Source: Rhodopirellula europaea 6C (lineage in GTDB: Bacteria; Planctomycetota; Planctomycetia; Pirellulales; Pirellulaceae). From it: a DNA stretch of 50,984 bases. The DNA lies in assembly GCF_000338295.1 (NCBI RefSeq), contig NZ_ANMO01000085.1:1-50984 (forward strand), given 5' to 3'. The number at the start of each line of letters is the position of its first letter. Within the stretch, counting starts at the first letter, position 1. The notes beneath the pieces are model-generated. The model did no database searches and was not told where the DNA came from. It worked only from the letters and a program-made list of their open reading frames with translations. A program made the position numbers and the translations under genes. Below are positions 1-12,440 of the stretch, piece after piece.

Positions 1-676
1 CTGAGATGACTCCTGTATTCGTGATCGTAAAGAATCCTTGTTTTACCGAGTTGAGAATCATTCGCATGTCGTTATTGCGAGCCTCTACTTCGGCTGTGCG
101 TTGAGCCACCTTCTTTTCTAGTCCAATGACATTGTCGAAGAAACTGCGAGCGATGAAGCATGCAGCAATCGACTCAAGCACCACGAAGGCGGCGTGTATT
201 GCTACAACCCAGAATGGTGCTTCATAGTTGAAAATGCTCGAAGGAAGCAGCATCCATAGCAAGGCATGGTGTAGGGCCGCAGTCACGGCAGCGGCAACAA
301 TTACCATTGGGTTGGCAAAAACCGCCAGCAAAGCGATGAGCACGAAGAAGTAGAAATGCATCTCAATCTGCACGGGGCCCTGCCCAAAGTGCACGAGAAG
401 TCCACCCATGAACATGGCGGCGATGCCCATCACCGTCGAAATTGCTCTTTTGGAGCTCCATGTTTTCATCGCGAGCAGTGGCCCGAATAGCACCGCCGAT
501 GTCAGCACAAACGCCATCAACGGACCGGTGTCATTTAGGTACGCAATCGCGACAAAGACGGGTAAATGCAAGATGAAGAAACAAGCAGCGATCTTGTTCA
601 TTCGCTCCAAATACGTTTCTTCGAATTCCGAAGTGACGTGCGGCAATTTCAAGTATTGCAGTGTCGACTGGATCAT
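1..676 (-). CDS. Membrane sensor protein (histidine kinase or MCP-like), N-terminal part
   Basis: Reading leftwards from an ATG at 676, the frame stays open to the window edge, so only about 225 residues are present. The product has a short cytoplasmic start, then about five or six hydrophobic segments with the pattern HFGQG...HFYFFVLIALL...ALHHALLW, which is typical of the membrane sensory regions in some bacterial sensor kinases and chemoreceptors. A short charged helix (EKKVAQRTAEVEARNNDM) leads to ILNSVKQGFFTITNTG, resembling the linker that precedes PAS or HPt/CheA-like modules. The output domain lies outside the window, so kinase versus chemoreceptor cannot be settled. It starts 22 bases after the thioredoxin-like gene stop, so the two are probably cotranscribed. 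The TM pattern is seen; the family assignment is inference. Confidence 0.7.
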   Translation of the reverse strand, partial: MIQSTLQYLKLPHVTSEFEETYLERMNKIAACFFILHLPVFVAIAYLNDTGPLMAFVLTSAVLFGPLLAMKTWSSKRAISTVMGIAAMFMGGLLVHFGQGPVQIEMHFYFFVLIALLAVFANPMVIVAAAVTAALHHALLWMLLPSSIFNYEAPFWVVAIHAAFVVLESIAACFIARSFFDNVIGLEKKVAQRTAEVEARNNDMRMILNSVKQGFFTITNTGVIS

Positions 677-698
677 TTCTTTATGCCCCCGATTCGTT

Positions 699-1298
699 TC
701 AGTATTTGATGTTTAGCGGATCTACAATTGCTTTTAGGCTTTTTGAAACCGCACACCCGTATAACGGGAGTCCGGCAACCTCATTGCCCTCAAGCGTATC
801 TTGGATTATCTGATGGTCTTGGATGTCCAGGCCTCTTTTGCGAGACGTATAGCCGCCGGAGTATTTGATCTCGCCTGCATTGTTTGTGACTATCAATAAA
901 GGTGCTGATTCGACGCCGTACTTTTCTTTGAGTTTGATGGGAGTGACAACGTCAACTTGGTATCCCTGCGTTAATGCTAAATCTTCCATTGCCTTGTCCT
1001 CGCCGATCAGGACGACTCGCTCGACCGCATCGTCAACTGGCTTCCTCTTTATGACATGCTTGAGGACGCGGCGAGAACAAGGGCAGTCGCCATATAAGAA
1101 ATGGAAGGCGAACACCTGGCGATCCGAGTGAGCGACGTTGCTGACTTGGGACGCGTATTCGAAGTCTTGCCCGATTTCGGGATGTGGCAGGTTGACCCAA
1201 TGTCCTACCATGAGACTTGCTGACACCAACAACAGGGCGGCAGCCCATATCGGTATCGCTAACCGACTTGCGGCACGAATGAATGTGAAATTGCCCAT
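699..1298 (-). CDS. Membrane-anchored thioredoxin-fold protein with CPC motif
   Basis: A 199-residue protein with one N-terminal hydrophobic anchor (IPIWAAALLLVSASLMVGHW) and a periplasmic thioredoxin-like domain. The expected active site appears as YGDCPCSRR, a CxC rather than CxxC arrangement. The fold is supported by VESAPLLIVTNNAGEIKYSGGY (V-x-SAP-like cis-Pro region). A second conserved cysteine sits in the C-terminal LYGCAVSKSL. The start at 1298 is the first ATG; a TTG seven codons upstream is possible. It lies upstream of the membrane sensor with 22 bases between, suggesting a redox-sensing or signalling pair, which is inference. A role in disulfide exchange is not proven. Confidence 0.75.
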   Translation of the reverse strand: MGNFTFIRAASRLAIPIWAAALLLVSASLMVGHWVNLPHPEIGQDFEYASQVSNVAHSDRQVFAFHFLYGDCPCSRRVLKHVIKRKPVDDAVERVVLIGEDKAMEDLALTQGYQVDVVTPIKLKEKYGVESAPLLIVTNNAGEIKYSGGYTSRKRGLDIQDHQIIQDTLEGNEVAGLPLYGCAVSKSLKAIVDPLNIKY

Positions 1299-1939
1299 TT
1301 TAGATCCACTGTCTTTCAACTAGTAGCGACGTCGCCGGCCCCAATCAGGATGCGGTGTATTCCGCAGCCATTACCCCTCAGTCAATTTTGGCGACAGAGA
1401 ACGCTAACCCCGAAATGTTCACGGAGCATGAAATGGAAGGGAATCTTTTTGGATCAGGTCAGACGAGCAGGGCAACTTTGCTCATCTTGACGTTTGTGCC
1501 GACTGCCGGCGGCAGTCCTGATCGATTGTCCGGGTATTTCCGCTTGCGATCCTATCAATCACTCTGACTTTTGGATGGAGCGGCACTCATTTCGAAACCG
1601 GTTCTCTTCTGTTGGTTCCATCCGCAAACGCGAGCTTGCGGACGCTACTGATTGTAGTTTGCGGCCAAAACCGCACCGTTGGCTCGGGGCAATTATGCCA
1701 CCATCGACCAGATTCAAGTCTGCGGACGAGAATTGACAAGCAATCGCTTTTGCGCTCGCGTTTTCACTGGCCCGATCACGTGCAACGGCAATCGCATCAA
1801 AGCATGCCGTTCAAGCAGGAGTTGCCGATGAAGTTCTCTGATTCTGTCCGACTTGTTTGCACACGGGGCGGCCGGATCCATTGGTGAAGCCAAGCGGAGG
1901 AGACGATCTATTCAGAGACTTTGTGGATGTCGAAAGGAG
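1299..1939. other. Gene-free stretch between two minus-strand units
   Basis: About 640 bases with only short, unconvincing open frames on the plus strand. It must contain the promoter of the thioredoxin/sensor pair at its left end and the 3' end of the xylan operon at its right. One perfect 7-bp hairpin is seen at 1621-1642 (TCCGCAA / TTGCGGA, 8-base loop) without a T-run. No RNA gene or terminator was recognised. Confidence 0.5.
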
Positions 1940-4900
1940 TCAGAGTCCCGGGTTTCCGGTTGGCGGTGGGGCGTGATCGATCTGAGATGCCGGTCCCAAG
2001 ATTTGTGTCAAGGCGGGACGTAATGCGGCAGCCCATACTTGATAGCCGGCTTCTTCTAAATGGATGCCATCGGATGAAACATTCGGCAATAACTTACCTT
2101 CCGAGTCGATCAGTTTTTTATTGATGTTGATCCAGTGTATTCGTTCGTCGGCCTCGCTGATCGCCTGTAATTTTTGATTGACGGCATCGATAGCGTCGAC
2201 TAGCGCTGGGTTTTGATCACGAGGAAACATCGCAGTCAGAACAATTGGCACGTCGGGAAATCGACCGCGGAACTCACCGATGATTGCCTGGATCCCCTCC
2301 ACGACGTCTTCGACGTGGGACTGATTGGCCGGGCCCACCCAAGGCAGGTTGTTGGCTCCCGCCTGCAGACAAAGAACCTTCGGCGAAACTCCATCGAGTT
2401 CTCCGTTTTGCATGCGCCACAGTATGTGGTGCGTGTTGTCGCCTCCCCATGCGAAGTTGGCCGCGTTCCAGCCATGAAAAGATTTTTTCCAATGCGACAG
2501 TAGTTTGGGATAGTCCGTCGCGGCCCAGCGTCGGGTGATCGAATCACCCTGGAAGTAGACATCGATTTTTCCCTGTTTTGTCTTGGCAGCGAGCTGCCTG
2601 TGTGCTTCCCGCGAGTTTTCATCGTCGGGACGCCAAGGATCATGAGAACTGGTTTTGTTTGAGTTTTTCGATTCTCTTTCGTTGAGCAATTCGTAGACAG
2701 CATCGAAGGCTGGCTTCGGCTGGCGGTCACGGTCGAACAGCAGCGGATAATTCGTCCGATCCCACGGAAAGTAATTGAGCCAGCTTTGGCCGTCGTGCAG
2801 ATTCCAAAACGACACACGAGCAATCACGTCGCTGTATTCGTCAAAGAGCTGAAATAAAGCAACGTACTGGTCAATTGTTTGTTGTTCAATTTCGGCCGGC
2901 AGTCCGTCTTTGTAGGGATCAAAAGACTTGAGTTCGTCACGGTACTTTCCGTCTTCAGCCCACCAGCGGCCCCGTTTGACGACATCGATGTCGAGTTCCG
3001 ACACGACCACCTTCAGCCCCAGATCGCGCAGCGCGTCAAACGTTTCGCGAAGTTGTGGCAGGGAATCGTCGCCGAGTTCAAAATGTCCTTGCATGCCGTA
3101 AGCATCGACGGGAGCACCAGCGGCTTTGAGCTTGGTGAGCAGCTCGATCAGCTTTTCGCGCTTGCCGGGTTTGTGGCCGTTGTAGTCGTTGTATATCAAC
3201 AACGCATCAGGGGCGGCGGCACGTGCTGCCTTGAACGCCGTGACGATGAAGTCGATCCCTGTTGTTCGTGAGTAGACGGATTCGCGAAGCAGATCACCGT
3301 CCGTGTCTCCGATCGCTTCGTTGACAACGTCCCACATCGTGACGGCGTCACCGTATCGACTGACAACGGTTTTTACGTGCGTTTCAATCCGGCGGAGCAA
3401 TGACTGGCGTGAAACGGGCCGATTGTCTTCTTCCATCATCCACGGATCGGTGCGATCGTCTTTGGCCCAAACGAGACAATGGCCAACAACTTCAAGTCGA
3501 TTTTCGCGAGCGAAGTCAATGAAACCATCCGTGGCATCAAAGTTCCACTCGTCCTCAGCAGGGTGAATGCCTTGCGGCTTCATGCAGTTTTCGGGCGTCA
3601 GAATGCTGAAATGCTTGCGGATCAATGCGGCATCGCCTTCATTGGTAAGGATGCGATGACTAACGCCGACCCCCAACTTAAAACGATCTCCCACGGCTTC
3701 TTTCAACGAACGCTTAGTTGTGTCGTCGACGCCTGCCTGTGGCTTTTCGACCCGCGGTTTCGTTGCCCACTGCGATTTGGCCCAGCGGATGAAATGCTCG
3801 ACATTCGGCCCGTCGGTGTGACCGCCATCATGTTGTCGCCACGCCACTGCTCCATCGAGCAGGTCGACATTCACTTCTGGCATTTGCTCGTTCAAGTAGT
3901 CGTCGCTGCGACCGAGGTCCTTCGCTCCGAGCAGTCGATAGACCGGTTGGGCAGCGACGGCGGCCATGAAGCTGCCCTGATGGTCTAGCCAATGGGCGTC
4001 GCCTCGCTCGGGAATGCCATGGCTGATGAAGGTCAGCCGCGGAGCACAAAGGGCCAGCATCATGTGGGAATCGACGGGCAAGTCGCCAGGGGTTTTGCGT
4101 CCAAACGACGACTCCTCGGCCGCATACTGCAGATAGTTCCCGCACATCCAGTGGTAGGCTCCCGAGCTGGCGAGGTTTTCGAGGCTCTCGCCAAAGTTGC
4201 GACGATGCAGCGCCGTTCCGCCGGCACCCGAGGAAGCAATCAGCCCCATAGCGAATCGTTCGTCGAACGCCATCGTCACCAAAGCCGCTTTGCCGTAACG
4301 CGAGACGCCCGCGATTCCGACTCGGGTTGCATCCACCTCAGGAACTTGTTCGAAGTAATCCAGCGCACGCGAGGCCCCCCAGCCCCACGCTCGCAGCGAG
4401 CCCCACTGATCGGGCTGACGCGGCTGACCAAGGTTCGTCAGACCGATAATCCCGCGAGTCAGGCCCACACCGGCCGGTTCGGCGTCCTCTGGTTGAAAAC
4501 GCCGGCTTTGCCATCCACCGACATCCTCTTGAATCGTCGACGGGTTGATCATTGCACAGCCCCAGCCTGCAGCAATCAAAAGGTCGCGTTTCGATGGCGG
4601 TCGAGGTCCGTCGTCGCCGTCATGCTGAATGAAACGTGCGAATGGATTTGGGTCAAACGGAGTCCAGCCAAACGTTATCAGCACTGGCACGCTTCCTTTC
4701 GCGTCTCTGGGAAGCGTCAGTGACATCGAAATGTTGACTTCGATCTCGGGGCAAGCGGTATTGTCGACCTTACCAATGATGTGCTTTTGGATCGCAGGCT
4801 TGCCACCGGCTTCAACTTCGCGCGTTTCAACGACTTCCCATTTTACGTCCGGGACAGTTACAGGAATCCGACCGTACAAGTGCGTTTCAAGCATACGGAC

Positions 4901-6370
4901 TAGCTCCGGCCTTCGCGTTTCATTCCACTGCTCAGGCGTCGTGACTTCTTCGCCCGCGGTCGTGACGAGAACTTCCGGCAATTGTGGGTAAGGATTCGCT
5001 TGGGCTTCGTCGTAATTGGCTCCGTTGGGGGCATTGGCGTCGCTATTGCGCCCAGGACGCAGCTTGGTAATGCCCAACTGATCGAGCATGTCTTGGTGAT
5101 CTTGCTGAGTCGTGAAAACAACGGGCTTCGACTCCTGAGCCGACGCGGACGTGTCTTGGGCACCGTACAGGTATTCTTCAAAGAAGTCTCGCATCTTCTT
5201 GGCGTAGGGAACCCCATATTTGTCGAACGTTGCTTTGACTTGTTCGTTTGGCTTCCAATCAAAGAACGCGTGGCCGGCTCCATCGACTTGTTCGTAGATG
5301 GCTTCCTGACTTTTGGCTTCCAGCGTCTGAACGAAAGCTTCAACGCCTTCATGCCGAATCAAAAAGTCATTCGTTCCTCGCAGCAGGTACTGCGGAACCT
5401 TTCGCGTACTCGCTTGAGGAATGTTGTCTTGAGGAGCCACGGCCTCGCTCGCCTGATCACCAAGATCTTGTACAAATCGCCCTAAACCCTCGCTGGAAAA
5501 AACTCCATAGCTAGGTGCGGCAGCCCTGATCGAGGTGCTTAACTGTTGTCGAATATCAACCGAAGTTTTGCCGTCAGGTAAGTAGATGGGCTTGAACTGG
5601 AAAACTCCTGGTTCGACACCGAATCCGCCATCGCCAATTCGGTCGATCAACAACGAAGCCGCCGCGCTGAGGTGCCCTCCAGCACTATCACCGGTCACTC
5701 CCACACGATTCGGATCGCCACCGTAGGATTCCGCGTGCTCAACAATGTGAGCGATTCCACCAAAAACGTCTTCGATCAGATCCGCCATCGAGTTGGGGGC
5801 GTCGTCGCCATCGGCATCGCCGATCCAGCGATAATCCAGGCTCGCAACCACGAATTTACCTCCCTTGGTCAATTCGCGTGCCAAGCCTCTCATGATGTCT
5901 TCGTCATTGGTGGACCACCCACCGCCGTGAATGATCACAATGATCGGCAAGCGTTTGGCGTCCGTCGGCGAATAGACGTCATACTTCAGCGGCTTTTTGC
6001 CGGGTTGAGCGTAGACGACGTTGTGCGTGACTTGGACGTGGTCCACTTCGTCTGATTTGATGAACGACGCACCAAGGTGTTTGTCTTGATCGACGACGAC
6101 CTCAAACTCTCCCGTCAGCGACTCGTGATACATGGCTCCCCATCGTCCTGGGACTGAGTAGTAGACCGAATCGACGGCATAGTCATCCGATGGAGTCGCC
6201 GTCAGTTTGAGCTTTGTCCCCGCGGGTACACGACCGTCTTCAGGCAAGGGTGGCTCGATGGAGATGGAGCCGTTGGTTGTCGAGTCAACGGTAACCTGAT
6301 GCATCGTCTCCTGACCGATGGCCCAATTGCCAATGAAGCAAAAACCCAGCATTAACAAACGTAGATTCAC
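1940..6370 (-). CDS. Four-enzyme xylanolytic fusion: esterase, CE15-like, GH10, SGNH esterase
   Basis: A 1476-residue secreted protein with a signal peptide (about 1-20) and a short beta-rich repeat at 24-105. (1) Residues about 110-400: alpha/beta hydrolase of the carboxylesterase/feruloyl type, with HGGGW at 148-152, GDSAGG with Ser229, Asp335 and His367. (2) About 455-870: glucuronoyl-esterase-like CE15 domain with GVSRYGK (Ser690) and a C-terminal His in HDGGH. (3) About 885-1230: GH10 endo-xylanase with acid/base Glu1018 in WDVVNEAI and nucleophile Glu1125 in VVSELDID. (4) About 1250-1465: SGNH/GDSL esterase with GDS at 1275-1277 and the D-x2-H pair D1434/H1437, probably an acetylxylan esterase. 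Known family roles are cleaving feruloyl/acetyl groups, lignin-glucuronate esters and the xylan backbone. Last gene of the putative operon; 155 bases follow the upstream GH10 gene. Substrate assignments are inference. Confidence 0.88.
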   Translation of the reverse strand: MNLRLLMLGFCFIGNWAIGQETMHQVTVDSTTNGSISIEPPLPEDGRVPAGTKLKLTATPSDDYAVDSVYYSVPGRWGAMYHESLTGEFEVVVDQDKHLGASFIKSDEVDHVQVTHNVVYAQPGKKPLKYDVYSPTDAKRLPIIVIIHGGGWSTNDEDIMRGLARELTKGGKFVVASLDYRWIGDADGDDAPNSMADLIEDVFGGIAHIVEHAESYGGDPNRVGVTGDSAGGHLSAAASLLIDRIGDGGFGVEPGVFQFKPIYLPDGKTSVDIRQQLSTSIRAAAPSYGVFSSEGLGRFVQDLGDQASEAVAPQDNIPQASTRKVPQYLLRGTNDFLIRHEGVEAFVQTLEAKSQEAIYEQVDGAGHAFFDWKPNEQVKATFDKYGVPYAKKMRDFFEEYLYGAQDTSASAQESKPVVFTTQQDHQDMLDQLGITKLRPGRNSDANAPNGANYDEAQANPYPQLPEVLVTTAGEEVTTPEQWNETRRPELVRMLETHLYGRIPVTVPDVKWEVVETREVEAGGKPAIQKHIIGKVDNTACPEIEVNISMSLTLPRDAKGSVPVLITFGWTPFDPNPFARFIQHDGDDGPRPPSKRDLLIAAGWGCAMINPSTIQEDVGGWQSRRFQPEDAEPAGVGLTRGIIGLTNLGQPRQPDQWGSLRAWGWGASRALDYFEQVPEVDATRVGIAGVSRYGKAALVTMAFDERFAMGLIASSGAGGTALHRRNFGESLENLASSGAYHWMCGNYLQYAAEESSFGRKTPGDLPVDSHMMLALCAPRLTFISHGIPERGDAHWLDHQGSFMAAVAAQPVYRLLGAKDLGRSDDYLNEQMPEVNVDLLDGAVAWRQHDGGHTDGPNVEHFIRWAKSQWATKPRVEKPQAGVDDTTKRSLKEAVGDRFKLGVGVSHRILTNEGDAALIRKHFSILTPENCMKPQGIHPAEDEWNFDATDGFIDFARENRLEVVGHCLVWAKDDRTDPWMMEEDNRPVSRQSLLRRIETHVKTVVSRYGDAVTMWDVVNEAIGDTDGDLLRESVYSRTTGIDFIVTAFKAARAAAPDALLIYNDYNGHKPGKREKLIELLTKLKAAGAPVDAYGMQGHFELGDDSLPQLRETFDALRDLGLKVVVSELDIDVVKRGRWWAEDGKYRDELKSFDPYKDGLPAEIEQQTIDQYVALFQLFDEYSDVIARVSFWNLHDGQSWLNYFPWDRTNYPLLFDRDRQPKPAFDAVYELLNERESKNSNKTSSHDPWRPDDENSREAHRQLAAKTKQGKIDVYFQGDSITRRWAATDYPKLLSHWKKSFHGWNAANFAWGGDNTHHILWRMQNGELDGVSPKVLCLQAGANNLPWVGPANQSHVEDVVEGIQAIIGEFRGRFPDVPIVLTAMFPRDQNPALVDAIDAVNQKLQAISEADERIHWININKKLIDSEGKLLPNVSSDGIHLEEAGYQVWAAALRPALTQILGPASQIDHAPPPTGNPGL

Positions 6371-6525
6371 GTCTTTGTTCCTTGTCGTGTTGGCTTTGAA
6401 ATTGGCAAGCCCTCGTCATTGGAATGCCAACCAGTCAATTGTGCGTTGATTGTCGCGCCGTCAGTCATCTCTAGAATTCAAGCGGATGCCTAGGAAAGTT
6501 AGTCGCATTGTCATCGTGAACGAGG

Positions 6526-8826
6526 TTATTCGTCGAAATTCTTTGTTTCGATCGTCCATGCGTCGTCGTTCGCAAGTTGACTATTCTCACCAACAAACAT
6601 TTTCGCTGCATCCTGCTTTTCTTTGAGTTGCCAGTCGAGCCAAGCGATCGCTACCGGGGAATACTCGCCGCCGTGCGGTCGACGGTAGGTGCCTCCATGA
6701 CCGACATCTAGGTTCGTCATCACGAGGGGTACGTGCTCGACTCGCGAGAAATCGTCCATCGCGTTCTTGTAAGCGATGTCGGATGGACCACCCATGATGT
6801 ACAAGACCGGGGCATGGAAATTCTTGAGGTCTTCCTTGGTTAGATTCGGCATGGCTGGCATCGGAGAAAGTCCCGGTAGAACGCCGCTGTTGCAAACAAC
6901 CGTCGTCGTGATTCGTGGATCGCCTGAGATTTCGATGGCTTGTAATCCACCACACGACATCCCCATCGCGGCGACTTTGGTCGTGTCGATCTTTCCAAAG
7001 TAAAGGCTGTCGTCTTTCGTGTTCTGTGCGATGATCCAATCCAAGGCAGCAATCAGTTGAGAAGCATTCGTCCGCTGACGCGATGACTCATCTCGCTGCT
7101 TTAGTTGATCGAGTGGCCCGATGCCGAGCACGATGTATCCGTGCGATGCAATTTCATTGAGAAAGTTTTTGTGCTCCTCCGTAGTGTTTGCACACGCTCC
7201 ATTGCCCCAAAGAAGCACAGGAAGTTTTTGCTCGTTTCCAAACGCGGCGAGATCGTCGGGGCGGTAGATCGTCATGCCAGCCAGCGTGGGTGATTCCGTA
7301 ACGATTGCCGAATAAGGGCCCTGGCCGCCGTCTTCGATCTCCACCTTCTTCGGTGACTCGGGGACTTCCTCGGAGTTGTCTTTTCCCGTTAATGCGACAA
7401 TGCTCGCGTAGGCCGGTTTGGGATTGTTGTTGCTGTCGAAGAGCAGCGGGTGCTGCCCCCATCGCCAGGTGCGTCGATCGTTCAAGCCCCAAAACGTAAT
7501 GCGTTCAATGGCGTCTTCGTGTTTCTTGAAGATGGCAAACAGCTTGGCGTAGTCTTCGGCTTGTGTGTTCAAGTCTTCGACCGAAGGCGGCGCACTGCTT
7601 CGAAAGCGACGCCTGCCGAATTGACCGCCGGACTCACCGCGAATGGTAACATCGAGTTCGGTGATACTGACTTTCAGCCCCAAAGACGCATAGTCGGTGA
7701 TGGCCTTCTCGATGTCCTCAAAGGGAACGCGTCCGCTACGCCAATGCCCTTGGATGCCAACCGCGTCGATCGGTGCACCGTCGTCGATCAGTCGCTTGAG
7801 AAGCACCATCGAACTGGCGTGCTTGGGGCCCGATTCGATGTTGTAGTCGTTGTAATACAAGACGGCATCGGGATCGGCCTCTCGGGCGAACTTGAACGCC
7901 AACGTGAGAAACCCTGGACCGAGCGTTTGTAACCAATTTGAGTTTCGGAGATTCTCGGTCTTCGCCGTTTCCGAGTCACCGCCGTCGTCGATCGCTTCAT
8001 TGACCACGTCCCAGCTCTGCAACTTTCCTTTGTAACGCCCGGCAAGGGTGTCAATGTGTTCCTTCATGCGTCGCTTGATCTTCTCGGGATCGCGGCCGTC
8101 GAAAAACCAATCTGGAGTTTGAGCATGCCAAACCAAAGTGTGGCCGTGGATGGTCATTTCGTTCTTCTGAGCCCACTGCACCAAAGCATCGGTCCGCTCG
8201 AAATCCCAGCGATTTTCGCTTGGATGAACTCGCTCGGGCTTCATGCAATTCTCGGGAGTGATGGCAGCAAAATGCTCCGCGGCCAGCTCCAGTTCCTTTT
8301 CTGAATAGCGAGACGGTAGGTCTCCCGCCATTCCGACCAAAAATGAATTCTTGAACGCATTTCTAACGACGCGATCGATTTTGACATCGACCACCGGGGC
8401 GGGATCTTCTTTCGGCGGGGGCTTGGGAAGATCGCGGGTGGCGAGTGAATCCTGGCCGCCCCTTTGCCCAAACGACCGAGTGATCGCAAGGCTCTTTCCC
8501 TTAAGTTCGCCGTTGTACTCGATGCGAAACTCTCGCTCGCCAAACTGAAGAACCTCCGCGAATGAGATCGAGTCTTTGTCGACATTCACATCGACGAAGT
8601 CAACCTTTCGCTCTTCGTCGCGAGCGTCCACTTCTCCTTTCAATGTCGCGTCGCCAGCGTCATTGATTGCGATGTGAAAGTGGTACGTTTGCAATCCGAA
8701 TTGTGATTCAAATTGGCAGTGCCATGTGCCTGTCAAGACTTCCGAATTTTGCGTCGGCTCTTGAGCCGGCGTGAACGTGGCGGACAGGGCCAGGCAACAA
8801 AAGCAAGAAAGCGTTTTGGGAAACAT
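6526..8826 (-). CDS. Secreted GH10 endo-xylanase fused to an alpha/beta hydrolase
   Basis: 766 residues. A signal peptide (1-21) is followed by a beta-rich N-terminal domain (about 25-130) of unknown role and a proline-rich linker. The GH10 domain spans about 150-480: HGHTLVWH, acid/base Glu277 in WDVVNEAID and nucleophile Glu390 in ITELDVT are all present, so it should be an active beta-1,4-xylanase. From about 500 to 735 lies an alpha/beta hydrolase of the dienelactone hydrolase/PET-hydrolase-like group, with GMSCGG (Ser624) and a late GHGG His710, probably an esterase that removes side groups. It sits 54 bases downstream of the double CE1 gene and 155 bases upstream of the four-domain fusion, so it is most likely in the same transcript. 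Confidence 0.88.
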   Translation of the reverse strand: MFPKTLSCFCCLALSATFTPAQEPTQNSEVLTGTWHCQFESQFGLQTYHFHIAINDAGDATLKGEVDARDEERKVDFVDVNVDKDSISFAEVLQFGEREFRIEYNGELKGKSLAITRSFGQRGGQDSLATRDLPKPPPKEDPAPVVDVKIDRVVRNAFKNSFLVGMAGDLPSRYSEKELELAAEHFAAITPENCMKPERVHPSENRWDFERTDALVQWAQKNEMTIHGHTLVWHAQTPDWFFDGRDPEKIKRRMKEHIDTLAGRYKGKLQSWDVVNEAIDDGGDSETAKTENLRNSNWLQTLGPGFLTLAFKFAREADPDAVLYYNDYNIESGPKHASSMVLLKRLIDDGAPIDAVGIQGHWRSGRVPFEDIEKAITDYASLGLKVSITELDVTIRGESGGQFGRRRFRSSAPPSVEDLNTQAEDYAKLFAIFKKHEDAIERITFWGLNDRRTWRWGQHPLLFDSNNNPKPAYASIVALTGKDNSEEVPESPKKVEIEDGGQGPYSAIVTESPTLAGMTIYRPDDLAAFGNEQKLPVLLWGNGACANTTEEHKNFLNEIASHGYIVLGIGPLDQLKQRDESSRQRTNASQLIAALDWIIAQNTKDDSLYFGKIDTTKVAAMGMSCGGLQAIEISGDPRITTTVVCNSGVLPGLSPMPAMPNLTKEDLKNFHAPVLYIMGGPSDIAYKNAMDDFSRVEHVPLVMTNLDVGHGGTYRRPHGGEYSPVAIAWLDWQLKEKQDAAKMFVGENSQLANDDAWTIETKNFDE

Positions 8827-8880
8827 GCGACAAAATCCGTGTTGGGTTTGGAAGTGAATGGAATCGCTTGGCGAAATGAT

Positions 8881-12385
<3,505 letters not shown>

Positions 12386-12440
12386 CGAGTCATCCTAGCA
12401 GTCGCTATAAAGTGGTTCGCTCCGGAATTTCGCCATCGAA

